Assembly: GCF_014650575.1 (NCBI RefSeq)
Contig: NZ_BMVF01000013.1
Coordinates: 165,164-229,163 of the forward strand
Source of the DNA: Streptomyces naganishii JCM 4654
Lineage (GTDB): Bacteria > Actinomycetota > Actinomycetes > Streptomycetales > Streptomycetaceae
DNA length: 64,000 nt
Direction of reading: 5' to 3'
Shown here: positions 57,233 through 64,000 of the stretch, one piece after another
Numbering within the stretch: the stretch's first letter is position 1
Layout: each line of letters begins with the position of its first letter
Program-made: the position numbers and the translations under genes
The notes under the pieces: model-generated
Database searches by the model: none
What the model saw: only the letters and a program-made list of their open reading frames with translations
Told to the model about the DNA's origin: nothing

Positions 57233-60157
57233 CTACGTCGTCGGACGGCTCATGACGATGCGGGTGATCTCCACCCGCGACTTGGCGCCGAGTTTGCGGT
57301 ACGCGCGGGTGAGGGCCGCTTCCACGGTCTTGACGCTCAGTACGAGTCCCGCAGCGATCTCCCGGTTGGTGGCGCCCTGGGCGACGCGGGCGACGACGCT
57401 GCGCTCGGTGGCGGTGAGGTGCTCCGACCAGGCGACCGCCGCCTCCGCCAGAGGGAGCGGGCCGGCCTGGGCGCGGTCGCGTTCGGCCCGAGCCATGGCC
57501 ACCCAGGACGTGGCGCCCGCCTTGGTGAAGATCCGCAGCGCGTCCGCGAAGGCGGCACGGCAGGACGCCTCCTCCCCGGCCAGCCGCCGCACCCTGCCCA
57601 GCGCCAGCCGGGTCCGCGCCTCCTCCAGCGGGTGGCCGGCGGCACGCAGCCGTACCGCCGCGCTCTCGAACCCCTCGGCCGCCCGGGCCAGTTCACCGCG
57701 CGCCTCGCTGACGGCGGCCTCCGCTCTGACGAGCGTGGCCAGGACGGCCCGCCGTCCGAGCCGTTCGGCCTGACGGCGGGCCACGGTGACGACCGCCTGC
57801 GCCTCGTCCGGCGCACCCGCGCGGGCCAGGGCTTCCGCGAGGTCGGCGTGCCAGCGCCGGGTCGCCGGGTCCTGCTGCCCCTGCGCGCTCTCGAGTTCTC
57901 CCGTACGTCCGAGCAGCCGGGCGGCCTGATCGTACTGGCCGGTGAACAGCCTGATCCGGCCCTCGGCGTGCAGTGCGCGGGGCAGGAAGAGGCGGTCGTC
58001 CTCGTCCTCGCTGCGCTGCCGGGACGTCTCGGCGGCGGCGAGTGCCCGGCTCAGGCTGCCGCCCGCCGTCTCCGCGAGGGCGACCGTGTACCAGGCGGGC
58101 CCCGAACTCAGCCCGGCCTCCTCGGTGATGCGCAGGCTCTGCCGGGCGATGGTCAGCGCCGGCCGGCAGCGACCGCGCAGGATCTCGACCTGTGCGAGGC
58201 CGATCAGGCACTGGCTCAGGCTGTCCGCCGAGCCCCGCTGCCGCAGCGCGTAGACGAGGGTGCGCAACTCCGCTCGCGCCTCGTCCAGTTCGTCGCGCGC
58301 CAGGTGGAACCGGTGCTTGAGGTAGACGGGACCGTTGTGGTGGACCATGGCGCGTGTGTCGTGCGGTGCGGCGAGAGCGGCGGCCAGCGTCGCCTCCGCC
58401 GCCGGCAGCCCCAGGAAGAGTTCCAGGGCGGCCTGCTGGCTCAGCGCCATGACCTCGGTCCACCGGTCGCCCGTGCGGGCCGCGAGCTCGGCGGCGCGTA
58501 CGGCATGGGGGTGCGCCCGTGCCGCCGAGCCGCCCACCATCCACTCGCGCCAGCTCATCCGGTAGTGCAGCTGGGCCAGCAGACCCGGATCGCCGTCGGC
58601 GTCGCGCAGGGCCTCGGGGAAGAGACCGGCGATCTCGGCCATCGCCTGACCGCAGGAGTCGATGAGCACGTTCCACGCGCGCACCCGGTCGGCGGCCCGG
58701 CGGCCGGCGCCGCGCAGCACCTCGTGGGCGAGTTCCCTGGCGAAGTCCAGGTCACCGGCCGCGAGGCCGTCCTCGGCCGCGGTGAGCCTGCGCTCGGCGC
58801 TCACGTCCGCCTGGCCGGCCGGTGTGTGCTCGGCGGCCATGCGGCCCAGCCTCGCCGCCGTCGCGGGCGCGCCGCGCCTGCGGGCGGCCCGGGCGGCGTC
58901 GGCGAGCCGGTCCGCCACGGCCGGGTCGGGACCCGCCGCGAGCCGGGCGACGTGGTGAGCGCGCTCCACCTCGTCGCCGGACGCGTCGGCCAGTGCGCGA
59001 TGGGCGTGCACGAGACGGTCGTAGGGAGTCTCGGCCTGGAGCACCACCGGTGTCAGCGGATCGACGAACCTGATCGTGCCGTGCTCGGAGGCCTGCACGA
59101 TGCCGTGCCGTACACACGTGCCGATGTCGGCCTCGGCGTGCGGGTGCCCCGCGCGCCGCAGCAGCTCGACCGTGGGGCGGACGGCGGCGACCACGGTGAC
59201 CAGCGTGCCGCGGGCGCGTGCGGGCAGCGCGTCGATCCGGTCGAGGACGGGCCGGCGCAGGGAGTCGGGGACGGGAAGCGGTTCGGCGGAGCCCGGCAGG
59301 TCCTCCCCCACTGTCCGCACGCGTTCGTCGAGGGCCGCGCTGAGCTCCAGTGCCGTGCGGGGATTGCCCCCGCTCGCCCGGTGCAGGCGTGCGACGACCG
59401 GCCGCGGCCAGCAGGGCTGGTCGTGCGCCTCCAGCAACTCCCCGGTCTCATGGACGGTCAGGGGCGGTACGGCCGTCTTGCGGAACGGACGCGGGCACAG
59501 TTCCTGACCCGCGGGACCGCCGGTGGCCCCGGTGGGACCGGCGTGCCCGTCGGGGCCGGTGGCGCCGGCGACGTCCGTACCGTCCGTGCGCACCGCGACG
59601 AGCACCGCCGGGCCGGGCCCGGGCCGCCGGACGAGGAACGCGAGGACCTCCGCGGTCGGCGCGTCGAGCCACTGGGCGTCGTCGACGGCCAGCAGCAGCG
59701 GCCCGGCGCTGCTGAGCTGAGCGACGACCTTGCGCACGGCGATCCGCAGGACGAGCGCGTCCCGTCCGCCGCCCGGGCCGGACTCGGCGGGCTGCTGCGG
59801 ACCGCGCAGCAACGCCCCTTCGAGTACGGCCCTTTCGTGCGTCGCGAGGGCCCCGAAGGCGTCGTCGCCGACACCGGCGAGCAGATCGATGAGGCCGAGG
59901 AAGGGGCTGTCCCGCTCGGAAGGCGCGGGTGAGCAGCGCAGGACCCGGTGGCCGCGGGCGCTCATGTCCGCGACCAGCCGGGACACCACCGTGGTCCGGC
60001 CGATCCCCGCCGGTCCGGTGAGGAGGACTCCGCCGCCGCCCATGAGCTGCGTGCGGACGGTGTCGCACAGGGCCTCGCGTCCGACGAAGGGCGGCGGACA
60101 ACCGACCGGGTCGTCGGCCGTCGGCAACGTGTGTGGAGAGGTGGTCGGTTCGGTCAT
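57233..60157 (-). CDS. Large LuxR-family regulator with AAA/NB-ARC-like ATPase
   Basis: 974 residues. ATPase ~22-300: P-loop LLTGPAGIGRTTVVSRL, where the usual Lys is Arg54, and Walker B PLLLAVDDAQWLD. The middle (~420-880) is helical, TPR/MalT-like. LuxR helix-turn-helix at the end: LTATERSVVARVAQGATNRE, with IAAGLVLSVKTVEAAL and KLGAKSRVEIT. This is the LAL architecture common in Streptomyces secondary metabolism and sugar control. The Arg in the P-loop may weaken ATP hydrolysis. ATG 60157 has GGAAGG 6-7 nt upstream; a longer frame to 60346 lacks support. It follows the M4 protease gene end by 104 bp on the same strand and may or may not share its transcript. Confidence 0.88.
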   Translation of the reverse strand: MTEPTTSPHTLPTADDPVGCPPPFVGREALCDTVRTQLMGGGGVLLTGPAGIGRTTVVSRLVADMSARGHRVLRCSPAPSERDSPFLGLIDLLAGVGDDAFGALATHERAVLEGALLRGPQQPAESGPGGGRDALVLRIAVRKVVAQLSSAGPLLLAVDDAQWLDAPTAEVLAFLVRRPGPGPAVLVAVRTDGTDVAGATGPDGHAGPTGATGGPAGQELCPRPFRKTAVPPLTVHETGELLEAHDQPCWPRPVVARLHRASGGNPRTALELSAALDERVRTVGEDLPGSAEPLPVPDSLRRPVLDRIDALPARARGTLVTVVAAVRPTVELLRRAGHPHAEADIGTCVRHGIVQASEHGTIRFVDPLTPVVLQAETPYDRLVHAHRALADASGDEVERAHHVARLAAGPDPAVADRLADAARAARRRGAPATAARLGRMAAEHTPAGQADVSAERRLTAAEDGLAAGDLDFARELAHEVLRGAGRRAADRVRAWNVLIDSCGQAMAEIAGLFPEALRDADGDPGLLAQLHYRMSWREWMVGGSAARAHPHAVRAAELAARTGDRWTEVMALSQQAALELFLGLPAAEATLAAALAAPHDTRAMVHHNGPVYLKHRFHLARDELDEARAELRTLVYALRQRGSADSLSQCLIGLAQVEILRGRCRPALTIARQSLRITEEAGLSSGPAWYTVALAETAGGSLSRALAAAETSRQRSEDEDDRLFLPRALHAEGRIRLFTGQYDQAARLLGRTGELESAQGQQDPATRRWHADLAEALARAGAPDEAQAVVTVARRQAERLGRRAVLATLVRAEAAVSEARGELARAAEGFESAAVRLRAAGHPLEEARTRLALGRVRRLAGEEASCRAAFADALRIFTKAGATSWVAMARAERDRAQAGPLPLAEAAVAWSEHLTATERSVVARVAQGATNREIAAGLVLSVKTVEAALTRAYRKLGAKSRVEITRIVMSRPTT

Positions 60158-60261
60158 CGGTGCCCCTTCCGGGCGGGGTCTCCCCCCGGCCGCCGGACGC
60201 GGTGGTCCGGGCCGCCGGCCGGAAGGCCGACGACCCGGACCCCCACGGGTGTTGTCGTCTA

Positions 60262-62460
60262 TCAGCAGGCGCCCAGGTCCTTCCAGACGGCCCAGGAGCC
60301 GGGCGCGCCCGGCTCGGCGCCGGTCGAGTACCACTGCGAGGACCACTTGTGGCCGTTGTACGAGACCTGGTCACCGGGCTGGTAGGCGGTGGTCGCGCTC
60401 CATGCCGGGAGGTTGCCGCAGCCCTGCGGCGGCGGGTTGCCTCCGCCGGTGATGGTCCAGGTGAAGGTGGCCGTGCCGGCGGCGTTGTCGGTGTTGGTCG
60501 CCCTGACGGTCACGGAGAAGGTTCCGGCGGTGGTCGGCGTGCCGGTGACACGGCCGGTGGAGGAGTTGATCGACAGGCCTGCGGGCAGGCCGGTCGCACT
60601 GTAGGTGAGTGTCTTGCCGCCGGGGTCGCCGGCCTGGATCTGCAGCGAGACCGCGGTGCCGACGACGCCCGTCTGGTTGCCCGGGTTGGTCACCGAGGGC
60701 GAGCCGGGCTGGCCGCCGCAGTTGCCGGTCCCGGGCACGGGGTCGGCGCCGGTGACGCTGACGGCGGCCCAGGCCGCGTTGACGGTGTTGTACTCGGTGC
60801 AGTGGGCGCCGTACAGGTCGGCGGCGGCCTTCAGCGAGTCGGTGCGGGCCTGGTGGTAGTTCTCCGCGCTGTTGGCGTAGGAGGCCAGCGCCTTGTACCA
60901 GATCTTGGCGGCCTTGTCGTTGCCGATGCCGGTCACCGTGGAGTTGTCACAGGTCGGGCTGTTGCCGTAGCCGTGGTCGCCGCTGCCGACCGCCAGCAGG
61001 AAGAACCAGTGGTTGAGCGGGCCCATGGAGAAGTGCGGGTCGAGGCTGCCGTTGTTGCTGTCCCAGCAGTTGGGCGACTGGCCGTCCAGGGACGGGTTGT
61101 ACATGTAGCGCAGCGGCCGGCCGTCGCCGTTGATGTTGATGAGCTCGCCCATGGTGTAGTCGGGCGTGTCCACGGGGTTGTTGGCGTAGAACTCGACCAT
61201 GGTGCCGAAGATGTCGCTGGTGCCCTCGTTCATGCCGCCGGTCTCGCCGGTCTCGTCCCAGCCGGTGAGGGCGCCGCTCACGCCATGGCTCATCTCGTGC
61301 CCGGCCACGTCGAGTTCGACCAGCGGGCGGGCGTTGCCCTGGCCGTCTCCGTACGTCATCTGGGAGCCGTCCCAGAAGGCGTTGACGTAGGCGTTGCCGT
61401 AGTGCGTGCGGGACGGCACGCCCCGGCCGTCGCCGAAGATGCCGTTGCGGCCCTGGACGTTCTTGTAGTAGTCGAACGTCTCGGCCGCGCCGTAGTGCGC
61501 GTCGACGCCGGCGGAGGCGGGGTCGCTGTTGGTGCCGTTGCCGAAGGTGCCGCTGGAGCTGGTGAAGACCGAACCGGTGCCGCTGGTGGCGTGGTTGAGG
61601 TTGGTCGTGTAGCCGTTGCCGTGCACCGGGTCCTGCATGGCGTAGCCGCTGCCGGTCTGGGTGACGTCGAGGGAGACCGTGCCGCTGTAGATCGACCGCC
61701 CGGTGCCGGCGACGGCGGCGGAGGATCCCGCCCCGGGCGCGGCGGCGAGCCGGCGGCCCGCGTGCGTGGTCCCCTCGGCCGCGAAGGTGTCCACCTCGTC
61801 ACTGGTCGTCACGACCTTGCCGGTACGGGCGTCCACCAGCACGTGCAGGCGGCTCGGCGTCTGGTCCGGGCGCACGCCGCTGACCACGGTCTCCCAGACC
61901 AGCGCGGCTTCCTTGCCCTTCATCCGCACCGCGAGACGCGAGGCGGACACCGACTGGACCCGGCCGTGGAACGCGGCCCTGGACAGCTGCGCGGCGCGGG
62001 CGGCGGCGAGGCGGGGCCGGGTGGAGACGGCCCCGGTGGTCTGCGAGCCGGTGGCCAGCGACAGGTACGCGCCGTCCTTCTTCAGGTGCACGATGACGTC
62101 GCCGCCGTAGGCGGGCAGTCCCTTGTAGCTGCGGTCGAAGCGGACGGCGGCGGAGCCGTCCCGGTCGACCACGACGTTGCGTACCGAGAAGGCGTCGCCC
62201 TCGGTCTTGTGGGCGGCGCCCGCGTGGGCGGCCAGTGCCTTGCGCGCGGCGTTCACGACGCGGTCGCGGACGGCGGGTGCCGGGTTCGCCGTGAACGGTG
62301 CCGCGGTGAAGGCCGCGGGACCGGCCGGTGCGGGGTGCGGTCGGGGGTGGGACTGCGGATGCGGCCCGGGAGCCGCGGTGGCGGCGGGAAGTGCGAGGGC
62401 GGACGCGGACACGCAGGCCACGGTGACCGTCAAGAGTCGCCCGACTCTTCGTATGTCCAT
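60262..62460 (-). CDS. M4 (thermolysin-like) metalloprotease with Ig-like and chitin-binding domains
   Basis: 732 residues. Signal peptide ~1-29; FTP/PepSY propeptide ~60-210; peptidase M4 domain ~225-545 with zinc motif HEMSHG (His388-Glu389-His392) and third ligand in GGMNEGTSDIFG; catalytic His region FSMGPLNHWFFLL. A putative Ig/cadherin-like domain follows (~575-665; GLPAGLSINSSTGRVTGTPT), then a CBM5/12 chitin-binding module (~680-732; WSATTAYQPGDQVSYNGHKW ... VWKDLGAC). The module closely resembles the one on the neighbouring LPMO, so the protease is probably tethered to chitin, attacking proteins of fungal walls or arthropod cuticle. ATG 62460 has GGA about 13 nt upstream. Confidence 0.93.
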   Translation of the reverse strand: MDIRRVGRLLTVTVACVSASALALPAATAAPGPHPQSHPRPHPAPAGPAAFTAAPFTANPAPAVRDRVVNAARKALAAHAGAAHKTEGDAFSVRNVVVDRDGSAAVRFDRSYKGLPAYGGDVIVHLKKDGAYLSLATGSQTTGAVSTRPRLAAARAAQLSRAAFHGRVQSVSASRLAVRMKGKEAALVWETVVSGVRPDQTPSRLHVLVDARTGKVVTTSDEVDTFAAEGTTHAGRRLAAAPGAGSSAAVAGTGRSIYSGTVSLDVTQTGSGYAMQDPVHGNGYTTNLNHATSGTGSVFTSSSGTFGNGTNSDPASAGVDAHYGAAETFDYYKNVQGRNGIFGDGRGVPSRTHYGNAYVNAFWDGSQMTYGDGQGNARPLVELDVAGHEMSHGVSGALTGWDETGETGGMNEGTSDIFGTMVEFYANNPVDTPDYTMGELININGDGRPLRYMYNPSLDGQSPNCWDSNNGSLDPHFSMGPLNHWFFLLAVGSGDHGYGNSPTCDNSTVTGIGNDKAAKIWYKALASYANSAENYHQARTDSLKAAADLYGAHCTEYNTVNAAWAAVSVTGADPVPGTGNCGGQPGSPSVTNPGNQTGVVGTAVSLQIQAGDPGGKTLTYSATGLPAGLSINSSTGRVTGTPTTAGTFSVTVRATNTDNAAGTATFTWTITGGGNPPPQGCGNLPAWSATTAYQPGDQVSYNGHKWSSQWYSTGAEPGAPGSWAVWKDLGAC

Positions 62461-62760
62461 GGGGAGGGGGGTTTCCTTTCACCTCGTGCATGTGGGCGCG
62501 CGCCGCCGGGTCACAGTGCGGTGAGGGAAGCGGCGGGCGCCTGCCGGTGTGCGGACGGCGCGGTTCATGGGTGGAACGGCGCCGACGCACGAGTGTCGGA
62601 AAGCCGCGGTGACGGCTGCCAGGCACTGCGCCGAGGGTGAGGGGTTTCCCTCTCCTCGCGGCCCCTGGCGGCCTCGGGCGGCCCGCGGCGGCCGCATGCG
62701 GGACCCGGCGCGCGCCCCTGGCTCACGTTGTCGTGGCCGGGGCGGTGCCGGGCCTCCGCG
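62461..62760. other. 300-bp gap upstream of the M4 protease
   Basis: Very GC-rich. It should hold the LPMO terminator and the protease promoter, but I see no clear hairpin-plus-U tract, no GGTCTAGACC repeat and no gene. Confidence 0.5.
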
Positions 62761-63483
62761 TCAGCAGGCTCCGAGGTCCTCCCAGGCGCCCCACTGACCG
62801 GTGCTGCCGGGCTGTTCGCCCTGCACCCACCACTTGGCGCGCCAGGTGTGACCGCCGTAGGTGACGGTGCTGCCGCCGGTGTACACCTTGTCGGCGGCCC
62901 AGGCCGGCGCGGTGCAGGTGCCGGGCGTGCCACCACCGCCGCCGTTGCCGCCGCCCCCGCCTCCGCTGCCGCCTATGTTGACGTCGATGCAGGAGTAGAA
63001 GGCGTTGGCGGTGTCCGCGATGTTCCAGACGGCCAGCACTTTCTGACGGCCCGTGAAGCCGCCGAAGTCGACCTGCTGGCTGAGGTCCGCGGGGGGCTGC
63101 GCACCATGGCCGTCGAACTCGGCGATCTTCTGACCGCCGATGAAGTACTGCCAGTTGGCGGTGGCGTGCCGGGCCGTGAAGTGCCAGGTGAACGTGTACG
63201 ACGTGCCGACCGGCGTGACCTGCCAGGGCTTGCTGTCGTCGTCGAGTTCGGCGAACTGGGCGTTGCCGCCGCTGCAACTGTGCAGGCCCTTGGGGCCTTC
63301 GACGCTCTGCGGCTCGTACTTGATCTCGCCGCAGTCGACGATGCCCTTGGCGCACTGGTCCTGCCGGCTGCCGGGCGAGGTCACCCAGCCATGGGCACTG
63401 GCCGAGCTCGCCGGAAGGCTGATGGCGAGCAGGGGAGCGGCCAGCACGCCGATGGCAACGGCGGCCCGTCTCTTCGACTTCAT
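62761..63483 (-). CDS. AA10 lytic polysaccharide monooxygenase with CBM5/12
   Basis: 240 residues. Signal peptide of 30 residues ends ASSASA, exposing His31 (HGWVTSPGSRQD), which with His106 in TARHATANWQYF forms the copper histidine brace. The catalytic domain ends near CIDVNIGG; a Gly/Asn linker (GGSGGGGGGNGGGGG) leads to a CBM5/12 module (~190-240; YTGGSTVTYGGHTWRAKWW, EDLGAC). It oxidatively cleaves crystalline chitin. ATG 63483 has GGAAG 9 nt upstream. GGTCYAGACC repeats 190-225 bp upstream indicate chitin/N-acetylglucosamine control through DasR and related factors. Confidence 0.95.
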   Translation of the reverse strand: MKSKRRAAVAIGVLAAPLLAISLPASSASAHGWVTSPGSRQDQCAKGIVDCGEIKYEPQSVEGPKGLHSCSGGNAQFAELDDDSKPWQVTPVGTSYTFTWHFTARHATANWQYFIGGQKIAEFDGHGAQPPADLSQQVDFGGFTGRQKVLAVWNIADTANAFYSCIDVNIGGSGGGGGGNGGGGGTPGTCTAPAWAADKVYTGGSTVTYGGHTWRAKWWVQGEQPGSTGQWGAWEDLGAC

Positions 63484-63674
63484 ACCAAGCCACTTCCTTC
63501 GATGTCTGTGGGAACCGGCCCCGGCGGCCCGGTGGGGTACGGGGCTGTACGCGGGGCATGTGGGGTTGTGGGGCGCGCACGCTGGTGACCCGGTGCGCTG
63601 AGGTGCGTGTGCCGGGGCGCGGTGCGCCCTGTGAGCGGGGGGCCGCCACCGGCCTCGGCGGCCGTCGGCCGTAT

Positions 63675-63708
63675 GGGTCCAGACCTTGCGGGCACTAGGT
63701 CTAGACCA
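63675..63708. promoter_or_regulatory. chi-type direct repeats / DasR-like sites upstream of the LPMO
   Basis: GGGTCCAGACCT (63675-63686) and AGGTCTAGACCA (63697-63708), spaced 22 bp start to start. These match the 12-bp direct repeats of Streptomyces chitinase promoters and the core of the DasR site (TGGTCTAGACCA). Confidence 0.82.
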
Positions 63709-63830
63709 TAGCCCCGTTTCGGGTGCGGTCAAGGGGCCAGGGGAAGGCAACTGCCCAGTAGGGCAGCGGAATTGGCACCGTCATCGCTTCGACCCTTGCC
63801 CACCCCTCGTCTTCGAAGTACTGGCCACGA

Positions 63831-63843
63831 TTGGTCTAGACAA
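63831..63843. promoter_or_regulatory. Third DasR-like site
   Basis: TTGGTCTAGACAA, a perfect palindrome around TCTAGA except for the centre line, 130 bp from the other two. It may serve a plus-strand gene starting right of the window. The rest of 63484-64000 holds no gene I can support. Confidence 0.65.
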
Positions 63844-63991
63844 AGTCGGCCGACGTGGCTACAACAACGAACGCACCAGAGAGCCACCTCGTCCTCGCGA
63901 CGCCCCCACCGCGGCGCAGCCTCGCCCGAGGCCGCCGCGCGAGAGAGACATCTCACGTGCCTAAGGAGTCAAGCCGCGACCGCGAGATCGG

Positions 63992-64000
63992 CTGAGGAGG
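63992..64000 (+). promoter_or_regulatory. Ribosome binding site of a gene beyond the right edge
   Basis: CTGAGGAGG ends the window. Its strength and the DasR-like site upstream suggest a plus-strand gene starting within a few bases of the edge. No start codon is visible. Confidence 0.4.

Noticed and set aside
63957..63995. Thirteen-codon frame starting with GTG at the right edge
   Set aside because: Too short and without its own ribosome binding site; more likely leader sequence of the next gene.
1..64000. Insertion sequences, prophage, att sites, tRNA genes
   Set aside because: No transposase or integrase motif and no cloverleaf sequence was noticed while reading both strands; absence is by eye only and tRNAscan or ISfinder would settle it.

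Overview
The window is high-GC DNA with strong G/C third-position bias, GTG starts, purine-rich ribosome binding sites and many secreted polysaccharide-degrading enzymes. Together with Ku, a CebR-type operator, DasR-like chitin repeats and SpoIIE-type phosphatase modules, this points to a Streptomyces chromosome, probably an arm or accessory-rich segment. No rRNA, tRNA, CRISPR array, insertion sequence or phage genes were seen.

Left part (1-20 kb): the 3' end of an ADP-ribosylglycohydrolase; a rifamycin-type phosphotransferase (rph) with a near-palindromic RAE-like element in its promoter; an ABC transporter / YVTN-phosphoesterase / PAP2 unit; Ku; a small secreted protein; an SGNH hydrolase next to 18-bp tandem repeats; a drug-efflux MFS; an APH-fold kinase behind a nested inverted repeat; Sua5; a zinc-ribbon protein; a membrane-anchored esterase; and a GH6 cellulase with a perfect CebR box.

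Middle (20-39 kb): an isochorismatase-like hydrolase; a 1192-residue fusion of a sodium/solute symporter to PAS, GAF, PP2C phosphatase and anti-sigma-type ATPase modules; a compact RiPP-like locus (24.2-29.2 kb) with a four-Cys tandem-repeat small protein, a coupled protein of unknown function and a kinase-LanC enzyme with a CCG zinc motif; an ArsR/VOC pair; cytochrome bd oxidase (cydAB) with a 52-residue membrane protein on the opposite strand; a beta-lactamase-fold protein; and a coupled oxidoreductase / single-chain acyl-CoA carboxylase pair.

39-47 kb is a cell-wall island: three SEDS (FtsW/RodA) paralogues, a lysozyme-fold membrane protein and an LCP ligase, with a TTGCGCAA-like palindrome in each promoter region.

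47-64 kb holds an FUSC transporter / divergent G6PD / lactonase operon, a cold-shock gene with a structured leader, a lone TOPRIM protein, a GH92 mannosidase with a LacI-type palindrome, a TetR/FAD-monooxygenase pair with two operators, a large LuxR regulator, and a chitin-directed M4 protease and AA10 LPMO with DasR/chi-type repeats upstream.

The best candidate for an undescribed system is the RiPP-like locus. The symporter-phosphatase fusion and the co-regulated SEDS/LCP island come next.
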